A DNA stretch of 64,000 nucleotides from an uncultured Bacteroidales bacterium. Its GTDB lineage: Bacteria; Bacteroidota; Bacteroidia; Bacteroidales; Muribaculaceae. Shown in pieces: positions 36,627-46,129 of the stretch. The position numbers and the translations under genes were made by a program. Below the pieces are notes generated by a model. It ran no database searches, was not told where the DNA came from, and saw only the letters and a list, made by a program, of their open reading frames with translations. Positions within the stretch are counted from its first letter, which is position 1. Every line of letters starts with the position of its first letter. The stretch is from contig CADCFN010000002.1 in assembly GCA_902800715.1 (NCBI GenBank), positions 434,001 through 498,000 on the forward strand. Direction: 5' to 3'.

Positions 36627-39155
36627 TCATCTGGGCCCTTCGTTCTTCATCATTTCAACAAGAGGAACGAAGGTATAGCCTTTTTTCTTCAATGTCTTGA
36701 TGAGATCAGGCAGCCGGTCATAGAATTTCTCCACACGGCGCTCATCGGTGCCGAAATGAATCATCAGCAGATGGCCATTGAGGGTGTGTTCGCGCTCACA
36801 ACGCATGATGCGGTCCCACAACCACTGGTTATCACGATAGGGATTGCCTCCGGTAATACCCGGATAGGTGTAATCCATGCAGCTTAACGTACCTGGAGTG
36901 TAATTGACCAATTGTAACCCCATTTCGCGAGCCCACGCCGCGATGGTGGCATTGTGCCACTCATAGGGCGGAATGAAGTAAGGCTCCTGCTGAGGCGTGA
37001 TGCCGAAACGGCCCATCACCTCGTAACTCTTGATGATATCATCACGGAACTGCTCACGGGTAATCAGCAGGGAATCGCGTTTATCCCATGAGCAATAAAC
37101 CAAATGTCCATAACTGTGGCTGCCCACATAGTGCCCATCGGCAATGAGTCGTTTGACGACATCAGGGTACATGTCAAAAAATCGTCCCGTGAAAAAGAAC
37201 GCACCTTTGATGCCCTGCTTGTGAAGGGTGCTGATAATGCGTTCGGCACCATCCGCACGATCATCTGCCGTAAAGACGAGAGTAATCTTCTTTTTAGTGG
37301 TGTCTCCCCTAACGATGGCTCCCTGGTCCCACATCAGGTTGCCACTGGCTCCCCTACCCTCCATCTCGTAAAATGAGAACGGGAACGTGAGTGATGCCGT
37401 ACCATCAATCGTCGGCTCATTGGTACTGTAATCATGGGTGTTGTCGTGATATACGACATCGCCCGGTTGGAACAGCTCGTAAGTGTTCCCCTCGATATTC
37501 AGCATGTCATCGGACAGGTTTACGCCCTTGAGACTATTGAAAATGGTAGCATAAACAGGACCATCGACGAGCCCACCCGTAGGCATGCCCACGCGCTCCA
37601 TGACAAAGTTACTGTGGGTTGCATGCGGATAAGTGCCGCCTTGCGGCAGTTCCACAATCATGCTGGTGCCCCAAGGATTGCATCCCAGCAGCCAATCGCG
37701 CAGAGCCGCCTCCATTTCATCAAACTGGCGGTCACCTGTCAGTTGGCGGTAAAGGATACACTGGGTGAGCATCGCCGTTGTCAAGTTGTTGCTGCACCAT
37801 ATTCCAGGAATGCCCCATATGAAAGGATTGCCCGTCTGCACAGCGCGCTCTTGCACGCGCTCGATACCAGCCTTGATGTTGCGGATGAATTCGGCTTGAA
37901 GCCGCTTGTTGGTGTCGGTTTCTTGAGCAACACGCACATGTCCCATGTTCATGAACGGATACCACTGGTAATGACGTGCACTGTCGGCTCCCATCCAGGG
38001 CGTGACGGGTTCACGGCGACCATATTCCACAGCCTGCATCAAGTATTGCGGGTCACCTGTCGCGTGGTAGAGTTCAATGGCGCCCAGTTCCATGTCATCC
38101 ACCCAATTGTCTTCCTCATAGATATAGGGCGAAACGACGCTTACAGTCTGGGTGTTGCCGGGCTTGTCAATACCCACCTGATAGGCATCGGCGGCCTTAG
38201 CGCTGATTTTGGCTGCAAACTCAGGATAGTAAGGAGCCAACACCTGAGCCCCCAAAGCAAAATCACTCGCAAATTTACCGGCAGTGCTTGCAGCACCCAT
38301 CGTGGCGTTGAGATATTTGCCTCGCTGCTGCGGCTTGCCGTCAATATAATAGACGGGACGCCCGTTATTGGGTCCCCAACCATAGTCGGCAGGGTCATCC
38401 TTAGGCAGTTTCATGCCGATGTGGTCACGGTCATCGGCAATCTGGTTATAGAGTTCCCCTTGGGCGGGATTCATTTTATCGAGCCATGTCAGGCCCCAGT
38501 AGATTTCGTCAACGATGTCGGGGATACCATTGGCGCCCTTCAAGCCATTCGCCTGGTAATGGTCACCGAATGCCGATGGGCACTGTTGCCATGCCAACAT
38601 CATCTGGTAGATGGCATTGGCACTCGTGGTGGTATATTGCAACAGGTCGGCGGCATCATGCCAACCGCCACGCACATCGATGCGCTGCCCTTCCTTATCG
38701 GGATGATAACGCACATAGGCATCCTTGACGTGACAACTGTCACGCTGAAACGGGTTGAAGCCGCAACGCTGCTGACGCATGTAATTAAGGACAAAGTCAG
38801 CAGTGCCGTCCCACACACGGCAATTAATCGAGAAAATCGGTGATGTGACACCACCAGCAACAATGCGGTATGCACCCTCAGCATCAAAGTCGCTGAAATC
38901 CAGCCGAGACGTCGATTGCATTTGTCCCCATGGACCCATGCCACGTGTCGATGCTGAACGGAACACCGTCTTGCCAGTGAAAGCGTCTACCAACTCAAAC
39001 TCATGGATATTCACATCATCCTGGCTCATGAACACTGCCACTTTGGTCGCATGCGGCAGATAACCCAACTGGTTGATACGTATCCATCCCGTAGCATGCA
39101 CAGCAATGATAGCCAGCGCAAAAAAGGTCACAAATATAAGCAGTCGTCGATTCAT
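36627..39155 (-). CDS. GH9 glucanase fused to a polysaccharide deacetylase
   Basis: This 842-residue secreted protein has a signal peptide, an N-terminal Ig-like domain (about 20-105), a GH9 (alpha/alpha)6 barrel (about 110-575) and a C-terminal NodB-type (CE4) domain (about 610-835). GH9 landmarks are GGWHDAADLLQY (catalytic Asp pair), the HATHSNFVM His block and DYSTNEPTID (catalytic Glu). NodB landmarks are FTADDRADG (variant of TFDDG), HSYGH (metal His pair) and the FIPPYEW block. GH9 proteins act on beta-1,4-glucan or related chains, and NodB domains remove acetyl groups. The start at 39155 was chosen for the signal peptide; 39278 would add an unrelated N-terminus. Confidence 0.85.
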   Translation of the reverse strand: MNRRLLIFVTFFALAIIAVHATGWIRINQLGYLPHATKVAVFMSQDDVNIHEFELVDAFTGKTVFRSASTRGMGPWGQMQSTSRLDFSDFDAEGAYRIVAGGVTSPIFSINCRVWDGTADFVLNYMRQQRCGFNPFQRDSCHVKDAYVRYHPDKEGQRIDVRGGWHDAADLLQYTTTSANAIYQMMLAWQQCPSAFGDHYQANGLKGANGIPDIVDEIYWGLTWLDKMNPAQGELYNQIADDRDHIGMKLPKDDPADYGWGPNNGRPVYYIDGKPQQRGKYLNATMGAASTAGKFASDFALGAQVLAPYYPEFAAKISAKAADAYQVGIDKPGNTQTVSVVSPYIYEEDNWVDDMELGAIELYHATGDPQYLMQAVEYGRREPVTPWMGADSARHYQWYPFMNMGHVRVAQETDTNKRLQAEFIRNIKAGIERVQERAVQTGNPFIWGIPGIWCSNNLTTAMLTQCILYRQLTGDRQFDEMEAALRDWLLGCNPWGTSMIVELPQGGTYPHATHSNFVMERVGMPTGGLVDGPVYATIFNSLKGVNLSDDMLNIEGNTYELFQPGDVVYHDNTHDYSTNEPTIDGTASLTFPFSFYEMEGRGASGNLMWDQGAIVRGDTTKKKITLVFTADDRADGAERIISTLHKQGIKGAFFFTGRFFDMYPDVVKRLIADGHYVGSHSYGHLVYCSWDKRDSLLITREQFRDDIIKSYEVMGRFGITPQQEPYFIPPYEWHNATIAAWAREMGLQLVNYTPGTLSCMDYTYPGITGGNPYRDNQWLWDRIMRCEREHTLNGHLLMIHFGTDERRVEKFYDRLPDLIKTLKKKGYTFVPLVEMMKNEGPR

Positions 39156-39192
39156 ATTACTCGTCAGTGCGCGCTGAATGCCACACTTGTCA

Positions 39193-39200
39193 CAAAAGTA
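39193..39200 (-). promoter_or_regulatory. -7 box upstream of the GH9 fusion gene
   Basis: On the minus strand this reads TACTTTTG, matching TAnnTTTG, 37 nt upstream of the start at 39155. No clear -33 box is seen at the expected distance. Confidence 0.45.
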
Positions 39201-39293
39201 CAAAAAAGTCACCAACCGCAATAGCGACGGACCACATTTCTTCAGTTTGCGCCTAATAGGAAGCAAACTAAATAACAAATAATCAATTACTCT

Positions 39294-40646
39294 TTATTGG
39301 CCTGTTGCTTGGCGGTATTCGAGTAGTTTGTTTTGATAATCGGCGAAGGCATCGGTACGCTTGTCGCAAGATTGCTGGTAGAGCATCTGCGCTTCAAGAA
39401 GGTCGCTCATCTTAGTCATGCCAGCATTGTAGTAATCGCGGTTCAGGCGCAGGTTCTCCTCGGCCTGTTCGATGCTTCGCTGGGCGAGTAGCAGTTGCTG
39501 GTAGGATTCCTCCACGCTGTTCCACGCGCTCTGCATCTTGATTTTCAACAATTCGGCATTCTCGGCGAGTTGCTCCCGGGCCTGTTGTTGCTCAAGTTTC
39601 TTGCGCTTGATAGCGTGAGAGCCGCCCCACCAGTCAGAGATAGGCACGCTGACCGTTGCAAAAACCATCCCGAAGGAGCGATTATTTTCCAATAGGTTAT
39701 GATAATTATAACCAGCCCCCACGGCGACCGACGGGAGATTTTGGCCTATAGCGATTTTCTTCTGAAGGTCAGCAGCCTCAACTTGTTTTCCCAACAACTG
39801 GTATTCGGCTGTTCCCAGCAAGGCCAGTTGATGGTCTTGCTTAGTGCTTAAAGGAGGGATAGCATCTGTCTGATAGGAAATCGCAAACGACGTGTCACGA
39901 AGGCCGCAGTATTGTGAGAACAACATGCGCACCAAAGAGATGCCGTTGCGTATCTTGAGCTTTTGGCTGGCAATGTCATTCTGGCGCAGTTGCACTTGCA
40001 GCAAGTCGTTGCGCATGGCGACTCCCGCGCGGACAGCTACATCCACGTCTTTACAAATGTCGTTGAGCAATGTCTCCACTGCCTCGACAGTTTTCATCTT
40101 CTCCTGCATGGATGCCAGTTGCCAGAAATACTGCTCGGCTGTTTTCTCCACCTCGTTTTCTGAGAGCTGCAGCTGCAGCCTGCTCACATCTTCGCCCACC
40201 TTGGCCAACTTGTTGCCATTGACGATTTGGCCGCCTGCAAAAACGGGTTGAACGGCCTGTACGCCAGCGACGATTCCATTTTTCATCATCGAAATGGTGA
40301 CGGGATTAGCGAGTGCGGCAAGGGCTTCTGCTGGCAATAGTTGAGCCAGGGGAGCCAAAGATGTGCCCAGTTCTGGGGGCAATATCTCAGAGGGTGTGAC
40401 GGTGGTCTGCGCCATGGCTTTATTGGCATTAAACCACAATCCCGTGCCGCTGATGTTTGGGAAAAACTTGGTAAACGCCTCCTTGCGCTGCTGGCTGGCA
40501 GCCTCGATGTCATATTGTGCAGAACGGATGGTGAAGTTGTTGTGCAGGGCAGAATCCTTCAGTTGTTCCAGGGTGTAGGTTTGGGCTGAAGCAAAGCCAC
40601 AGCATAGGCAACACAGCACGAAAGCAAATATCTTATTTATCATCAT
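39294..40646 (-). CDS. outer-membrane efflux channel (TolC family), second operon
   Basis: The 450-residue TolC-family channel has a signal peptide (FAFVLCCLCCGFASAQ) and two OEP repeats dominated by long helices (EQLKDSALHNNFTIRSAQYD and VAVRAGVAMRNDLLQVQLRQ). It is the last gene of a minus-strand adaptor-pump-channel operon and starts 26 nt after the pump stop. It is not closely similar to the channel at 32242 and lacks its lipoprotein Cys. Confidence 0.92.
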   Translation of the reverse strand: MMINKIFAFVLCCLCCGFASAQTYTLEQLKDSALHNNFTIRSAQYDIEAASQQRKEAFTKFFPNISGTGLWFNANKAMAQTTVTPSEILPPELGTSLAPLAQLLPAEALAALANPVTISMMKNGIVAGVQAVQPVFAGGQIVNGNKLAKVGEDVSRLQLQLSENEVEKTAEQYFWQLASMQEKMKTVEAVETLLNDICKDVDVAVRAGVAMRNDLLQVQLRQNDIASQKLKIRNGISLVRMLFSQYCGLRDTSFAISYQTDAIPPLSTKQDHQLALLGTAEYQLLGKQVEAADLQKKIAIGQNLPSVAVGAGYNYHNLLENNRSFGMVFATVSVPISDWWGGSHAIKRKKLEQQQAREQLAENAELLKIKMQSAWNSVEESYQQLLLAQRSIEQAEENLRLNRDYYNAGMTKMSDLLEAQMLYQQSCDKRTDAFADYQNKLLEYRQATGQ

Positions 40647-40672
40647 ATTCAGGTGTGTAATAGCAAATTAAA

Positions 40673-43600
40673 TCACTTTAGACTCACTTTCCAATATATC
40701 ACGGGCAACATGGTTACCACCATGATGAGCGAACCGATGCCACCGGCAAAAATAGTGACGCCCACAGGCATCCAGAACGAACTCTGAGCGATAATCATCG
40801 GCACCACACCGACGGCAGTGGTTGCTGTCGTGAGGAAGATGGGCACCATGCGCCGCTTGCCGGCCTCGTAGGCAGCCTGTTTCACGGCGTTGTTATAACC
40901 CTCGCGGTCAACGGTCCAATCACTATGTTCAGCCACATATTTCTTAATCAGGTCAATCGCATGTTCGAAAATCAAGATTTCGTTGCGCATAATCATTCCC
41001 ATCAACGTGATAAGGCCAAAGATAGAGGTGAGTCCCAGGGAGCGGTCCATCAGTCCTAATCCAATCAGTGAGCCTGGTATCATCAGCGCCAGTGCGACCA
41101 TGCAAACCGTTGTGATGCCAAACTTCTTGAAATTGAACAGCAGGAAGAAGAACACGATAATCAACGCTATGACAATGCCACCAAATATCTGCGGCAAAGC
41201 CTCATCGCCATACTCTATCTCGCCACCCACCTCAGTGCGTATACCTTGAGGTATATCAATCTCGTGCTGCATGATGCGGGCTATCTCCTTTTCAACAGGA
41301 GCCGTATAAGCGCCCTGCACAAAATGCCCAGTCACTGTGATGCAACGCTCGCCGCCACGGTGAAGGATGCGGCTCTCGCTCCATTGGAGAGACACTTTCG
41401 CAATCTGCCGAAGTGGAACGGTGCTGTTGCTTTGGTTGATTCCCGACGATAGGATGGACATCGGTGATGAAATGCCCAGGTTAGCGACATCCGAGAATGT
41501 TATGTCGGCATCGTCTTTCACTACGATGGGCAACTCATAATCGCCTTCCCACATCTGTCCCACACGCAGGTCACTCGACGTAGCGCTCAATGCCAGCTGT
41601 GCCGAGGAACGCGTCACACCCAACTGCGCCGAGGCGACAGGGTCAAGTTCAACATTGATGATGGGTTGGGGCTGAAAGTAATCGGTATGCACCCATTCCA
41701 CCTCTGGCATCTGGCGCATGCGCTCCATCAGCCGCTCTGCCACCACATGCAGGGAGTCGAGATTGTTGCCATAGAAACGATACTCCAATTCGGTGACTTC
41801 CAGATAGTCAAGTCGCTTGAACTTCACATAGGCATTGGGAAAGGCTTCTCCCAACTGTGGCTGATATTGAGCCAATAAGTCGAGCGTCGCCTTGTCTGAT
41901 TGTGTGTTCACAATCAATTGGGCATAGTTCTTGCCTGCCATCTGTGGCGCATAGGCATCCATGAAACGTGGCGAGGAACAGCCGATGAAACTGGTGATAC
42001 CCTTGACGCGCTCGTCCTTGGCCAGCACATGACTGACAGAATCGGCCAATATAGTGGTCTCTGCCAGACTCTTGCCATCAGGCAGGAAGATTTCCACAGC
42101 AAACTGGTCGCGGTCGGCATAGGGGAAAAGACGTATTTTCAGCGTCGGGATGATAATCGTGGACAGCAAGATGACAGCGATGCCGCCACAGATGGTCACC
42201 CAGGGATTTCGGAAGGTAAAGTCGAGCACCTTGTCATAGGTCTTCTGCACCCATTTGGTGATGGCATTACCGTCTGTTTTCACGCTTTCCGACTTAATCA
42301 GTTTGACTTCCAGGAAAGGAATGACTGTCACAGCCAGGAGCAGCGATACCATCAAGTTGATGGTGACAGTAATGGGGAAATCCTTCAGACAATCGTGGAA
42401 TATGCCCTTCATGGTAATCAGGAAAGGATAGAAGATGGCACAGATGCAAATGGTGGCCAACATCATGGGCATGAAATATTGCTTGGCAGAATCTATAGCC
42501 GCCCGCTTGGGTTCGTAACCCTTTCCCAGATATTCCAAATAGCCGTCTATCACCACAATGGAGTTATCGACCACCATACCCAGCACCACAATCAGTGCTG
42601 CCAGCGTCACGATGTTCAGTTCGATGCCCAACATATACATGAAAGCCACCGAGACGAATGTGCTCAACGGAATGGTGATGGAAGCCACGATGGCTGAGCG
42701 CAACGGGAAGAGCACCATCATCACCAAGATAATGACGAGCATCGCAATCAGTAGGTCGCGCAGGAAGTCGGTGACACTGATATGCACCACCTTTGGCTTG
42801 TCGGCAATGCGCGTGACCTTTACATCGTCCGGGAGTTCGTTCTCACGGAAATCGTTGAGAACCTTGTCCACCTCACGGCCATAATGCAGCACATTGTTGC
42901 CGGGATTCATCTCCATTGACAACAGCACACAGGGATGACCGTCCTGCTCTATGCGACTCGACATCGGTTCGTATTCCCTAACCACTCGTGCTACATCACG
43001 CACACGGACCACCTTGCCCGTTATCGGGTCAGAAAGGATAATCTGATTGGCTATTTCGTCCTCGCTATTGTCCTGAGCCTCTACGTGGATAGGTATCTGC
43101 TGATCGTCGTCATCGATGCCACCGCTCATCGTGGTGATGCCCTGGGACTGCAGACGCGAAAAGAGCATTTGCTGCCCCACCCCATAAGCCTGCAGCCGCT
43201 GACGGTCGACATAGAGTGATATCTGCTCCTTTTGTTCGCCAAACAATTTTACATTGGCCACCGAAGGTATCCTGCGCAGACGGTCACCCAGTTCGTCACT
43301 GTATTCTTTTAACTCACGATAACTGCGCTGGTCACTCTCGATGGCAATGAGCAGTGCCGAGGTGTTGCCGAAGTCATCGTTCACCACAATGGCTAATACG
43401 CCAGAGGGCAACTGTGACTTAAAACCATTCAGACCGTGCTTGATTTTGCTCCACACCTCATCCTTGTTGTTCACGTCATCGTTGAGTCTCACCATCACGA
43501 TGCACATGCCATTTTGTGAAGTTGTGGTGGTCTTCACACGATTGACCTCACCATAGGTAAAGAGATACCGCTCCAGCGGACGGGCAACCTGCTGTTCTAC

Positions 43601-43786
43601 CTCCTCGGTCGTCGCACCAGGATAGACTGCCACCACCACACCCTGACGGATGATGGCATGAGGGAACTCATCCTTAGGCATTTCATACATGCCAAATATG
43701 CCCAGCACAAAGAAGATGCCGATGATGAGCAGCGTTATCGGGTAATGTTCCAATGGCCACTTCAGCCATTTCATCTTGCGTCCCAT
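40673..43786 (-). CDS. RND efflux pump, inner-membrane permease, second operon
   Basis: The 1037-residue permease has two repeats, each of six membrane segments and a large periplasmic loop. Landmarks are HYPITLLIIGIFFVLGIFGM, MPKDEFPHAIIRQGVVVAVYPGAT, the fourth-segment motif VVDNSIVVIDGYLEYLGKG (DN where AcrB-type pumps have DD) and LITLMGMIMRNEILIFEHAI in the second half. The DN variant is seen in some RND branches and could change proton coupling. The start is 3 nt after the adaptor stop. The substrate is unknown. Confidence 0.93.
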   Translation of the reverse strand: MGRKMKWLKWPLEHYPITLLIIGIFFVLGIFGMYEMPKDEFPHAIIRQGVVVAVYPGATTEEVEQQVARPLERYLFTYGEVNRVKTTTTSQNGMCIVMVRLNDDVNNKDEVWSKIKHGLNGFKSQLPSGVLAIVVNDDFGNTSALLIAIESDQRSYRELKEYSDELGDRLRRIPSVANVKLFGEQKEQISLYVDRQRLQAYGVGQQMLFSRLQSQGITTMSGGIDDDDQQIPIHVEAQDNSEDEIANQIILSDPITGKVVRVRDVARVVREYEPMSSRIEQDGHPCVLLSMEMNPGNNVLHYGREVDKVLNDFRENELPDDVKVTRIADKPKVVHISVTDFLRDLLIAMLVIILVMMVLFPLRSAIVASITIPLSTFVSVAFMYMLGIELNIVTLAALIVVLGMVVDNSIVVIDGYLEYLGKGYEPKRAAIDSAKQYFMPMMLATICICAIFYPFLITMKGIFHDCLKDFPITVTINLMVSLLLAVTVIPFLEVKLIKSESVKTDGNAITKWVQKTYDKVLDFTFRNPWVTICGGIAVILLSTIIIPTLKIRLFPYADRDQFAVEIFLPDGKSLAETTILADSVSHVLAKDERVKGITSFIGCSSPRFMDAYAPQMAGKNYAQLIVNTQSDKATLDLLAQYQPQLGEAFPNAYVKFKRLDYLEVTELEYRFYGNNLDSLHVVAERLMERMRQMPEVEWVHTDYFQPQPIINVELDPVASAQLGVTRSSAQLALSATSSDLRVGQMWEGDYELPIVVKDDADITFSDVANLGISSPMSILSSGINQSNSTVPLRQIAKVSLQWSESRILHRGGERCITVTGHFVQGAYTAPVEKEIARIMQHEIDIPQGIRTEVGGEIEYGDEALPQIFGGIVIALIIVFFFLLFNFKKFGITTVCMVALALMIPGSLIGLGLMDRSLGLTSIFGLITLMGMIMRNEILIFEHAIDLIKKYVAEHSDWTVDREGYNNAVKQAAYEAGKRRMVPIFLTTATTAVGVVPMIIAQSSFWMPVGVTIFAGGIGSLIMVVTMLPVIYWKVSLK

Positions 43787-43789
43787 ACT

Positions 43790-44893
43790 CTAATACACCA
43801 CTTTTGTTCCTTCACTCAGTTTCTGGTATCCCTCGGTCACGATGCGCTGGCCTATGCTCAGCCCATCAACAACTGTCACATAGTTGCCCTGTGTCTCACC
43901 GATTGTCACCTTGGTGCGGTGTGCGGCATTTTTATTATCTACTATCCAGACAAACAGGGTGCCGTCAGATTTCTTCTGCACCGATGTCACGGGAATCGAC
44001 TGGCGTCCGATAGCTTGAGTCCCTTTGGGGTCAAAACTGACGGTTGCCACCATACCAGGCAATAGTTTAAAGTCACCATTGGCGACATTAATCCGGATAT
44101 CATAGGTGTGTGTGAGAGCATCTGCCTCTACGCCCTTCTCGATTCTTCCTCCCCTATAACTGCGCCCGATGGCATCCACCTTAATGCTGGATGCCGTGCC
44201 AGCATTGATACTGCCAATCTCTGTTTCGGGCACCGCCACTTTCACTTTCACGGTTGAGATGTCGAGTATGATCACCACAGCCTGTGAAGGCAACGCAGTC
44301 TCTCCTGCCACCAATTGCTTCTTGCCGATGACGCCACTGACAGGGGCATAGAGACGAGTGTCTGCAAGTCCCTTGCGGGCTATCTTCTCGGTTGCCGTGG
44401 CCGAGGCGACTCCTGAACGAGCAGTATTCAAGGCTGATGTTGCCTGCGCCAGGCGCGTTTCAGCCTCAATCCATTTCACCTCCGGCAGAGAGCCATTGTC
44501 ATGCAACAGCTTCATGCGGTCGTAAGCATCCTTGGCTTGGTTGTAGGTGGCTTCAGCCTGTTTCACCATGTCCTTGGCCTGGTTGAGCGATGCATGTGCC
44601 ACCTCCACAGTGTTGCTCGAAGTCGTCGGATCTATTTCAGCCAACAACTGGCCACGTCTCACCAACTGACCCTCCCTGACCAGAATCCGCTTCACCACGC
44701 CCATGCTGGTGAAACTCACCGCAGTAGCCTCACGCTCCTCGACAATGCCCACATAAGTCCGCGCATTATCAATCATGCCAGACGACACCACAACAGTCTC
44801 CACCCTTGTAGGAGCCTTCTGTTCCACTTTGTTGTTCTCGCTGCAACTGATTACAGCCAACACACCTATTAGCAGAAAAATATACTTTTTCAT
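43790..44893 (-). CDS. RND efflux periplasmic adaptor, second operon
   Basis: The 367-residue adaptor is a lipoprotein (FLLIGVLAVISCSENN). It has the lipoyl motif VREGQLVRRGQLLAEIDP (about residues 70-87), an alpha-hairpin rich in Ala and Gln (about 95-150), the second lipoyl half LYAPVSGVIGKKQLVAGE, and beta-barrel and membrane-proximal domains. The start at 44893 (MKKYIFLLIGVL) gives a canonical lipoprotein signal; the ATG at 44908 would add five residues. A promoter lies just upstream. It leads a three-gene operon transcribed away from the accessory region. Confidence 0.92.
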   Translation of the reverse strand: MKKYIFLLIGVLAVISCSENNKVEQKAPTRVETVVVSSGMIDNARTYVGIVEEREATAVSFTSMGVVKRILVREGQLVRRGQLLAEIDPTTSSNTVEVAHASLNQAKDMVKQAEATYNQAKDAYDRMKLLHDNGSLPEVKWIEAETRLAQATSALNTARSGVASATATEKIARKGLADTRLYAPVSGVIGKKQLVAGETALPSQAVVIILDISTVKVKVAVPETEIGSINAGTASSIKVDAIGRSYRGGRIEKGVEADALTHTYDIRINVANGDFKLLPGMVATVSFDPKGTQAIGRQSIPVTSVQKKSDGTLFVWIVDNKNAAHRTKVTIGETQGNYVTVVDGLSIGQRIVTEGYQKLSEGTKVVY

Positions 44894-44916
44894 AAGCATT
44901 ATTCTCATTTCTGTTG

Positions 44917-44950
44917 CAAAAGTAAGTATTTCTTCTTAAAAAACGACAAT
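44917..44950 (-). promoter_or_regulatory. promoter of the second RND operon
   Basis: On the minus strand ATTG (44950-44947) is followed after 22 nt by TACTTTTG (44924-44917). The -7 box is a good consensus match; the -33 box is partial. Confidence 0.5.
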
Positions 44951-45091
44951 CAATAAGGTCTAACATATTGCCGATTTTGGTTTTTAAAACGAAATCAAAC
45001 ACTTTTTATCCAAAATAAGACATCATATCCCGAATAAAACCGCTCACTTTTGCCCCTCCACACAACCCTCAAATAAAGTATACAAACAAGG

Positions 45092-45343
45092 TAACTTTGC
45101 ACAATTATTGAGCAATAGTTATGCAACACCTCATAAACAAAAAAAAGACAACCAACTGAAAACCAATTGATTATCTTTTCATATCGTGAACCCGTGGGGC
45201 GGTTTTTTCCTTTCTCTAATCATCATTATTTACCCCTCAACCATCTGATTTCCAAACATCTATAAGACGTCTAACAGATAGAACCTAATGCTTTGGGATA
45301 AATAGGGCTCGATTTCGGTTGCAATTTTTGCAACCGTTTTTTT
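45092..45343 (+). ncRNA. candidate small RNA with its own -7 box and terminator
   Basis: TAACTTTG (45092-45099) is a consensus -7 box, and a strong intrinsic terminator ends at 45343, but no open reading frame of meaningful length lies between them on the plus strand. The transcript would be about 240 nt, starting near 45106. Inside it a G-rich hairpin (AACCcG, TGGGG loop, CGGTT, then a T-run at about 45190-45206) could be a second terminator or structural element. The upstream gene runs the other way, so no coding transcript explains the terminator. The rest of the gap 44909-45460 holds no gene. Confidence 0.4.
45316..45343 (+). terminator. strong intrinsic terminator without an upstream gene
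   Basis: CGGTTGCA (45316-45323) and TGCAACCG (45329-45336) form an 8-bp perfect stem with a 5-nt loop, followed by seven T. It works only on the plus strand. Confidence 0.85.
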
Positions 45344-45366
45344 GTCCATAACTTTACAGAGCCCAA

Positions 45367-45406
45367 TGGGGGAAAACGCATTCCAAAATGCCCAAAAACT
45401 CCCCCA
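45367..45406. repeat. nested inverted repeat near the island edge
   Basis: TGGGGGA (45367-45373) pairs with TCCCCCA (45400-45406), and inside them GCATT (45378-45382) pairs with AATGC (45387-45391). The two-level palindrome sits upstream of the truncated peptidase. It could be a recombination or processing site, or an mRNA leader structure. Confidence 0.5.
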
Positions 45407-45427
45407 AATGTAACCACGGAAAGCATC

Positions 45428-45435
45428 TAATTTTG
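45428..45435 (+). promoter_or_regulatory. -7 box upstream of the truncated peptidase
   Basis: TAATTTTG matches TAnnTTTG. No TTTG is present at the usual -33 distance. Confidence 0.4.
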
Positions 45436-45460
45436 CATCGTTTTAAATACAGATATAATA

Positions 45461-46129
45461 TGGCAAGTTGTATGGATCTGCCTGAAGTGTCTGATGAAAT
45501 ACGACAACCTTAAAGTAGCATTTTTCGTTGGTGAAGAAGTGGGTTGTGTCGGCAGTAGCAAAGCCAATATGGATTTCTTCAAAGACGTGAGATTTGTGAT
45601 TCAGTGTGACAGGCGAAGCAGTAATGACCTAATCGCCAGTATATGCAGCACTGAAATAGCCTCTAAAGAATTTATCGAGGCTACAGGATATGAGGATTTC
45701 GGTTATCATCTTGAGGAAGGGATGATGACTGATGTGCTTACCCTTAAAGAGAATGGTCTTGGGGTTTCAGCCATTAATGTTTCTTGTGGCTATTATGACC
45801 CACACTCTGACCATGAATTTACGGTGAAACGAGACCTTCTTAATTGCTTGTCATTCGTCGAGCATATCATTGAAAACTGCACTGGAGTGTATAATCATCA
45901 GTGCGATTATTCAATGGGGTTCAACGACGATTATTTCTATGAGTATTATGATGAGATTTATGAACTGCTGCAAACCTATCCCGACTTGACGTTTGGGGAA
46001 GTAGAAGCAGCATATCAACAGCACAATCCCAGACTTGACAGGACAGAGCTTAAATCAACCTACGAAATGGTAAAGAATGACCTGGATTTTTGGAGAAAGG
46101 AGGAAGAATATTATGCAAGACATTATTGA
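45461..46129 (+). pseudogene. 5'-truncated M20/M42-like metallopeptidase
   Basis: The open frame (in-frame ATG at 45494, 211 residues) encodes the C-terminal part of a zinc peptidase: AFFVGEEVGCVGSS carries the catalytic Glu pair, IQCDRRSS an Asp metal ligand and YDPHSDHE the His ligand. In-frame similarity seems to extend upstream to about 45461 (WICLKCLMKYD), but the N-terminal metal-binding half is missing. The ATG at 45460 is in another frame and stops after 17 codons. The peptidase needs both halves to bind its metal pair, so the gene is probably non-functional. The C-terminus adds an unusual acidic, tyrosine-rich stretch (residues ~145-211). The next gene starts inside its end. Confidence 0.7.

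Noticed and set aside
37434..38843. Plus-strand open frame of 469 codons opposite the GH9 fusion
   Set aside because: Antisense shadow; no family motifs, while the minus strand has full GH9 and NodB motifs.
29019..44893. The two RND operons as one duplicated unit
   Set aside because: The proteins of the two operons are only distantly similar and differ in lipoprotein signals and the DD/DN motif, so they are not a recent duplication.
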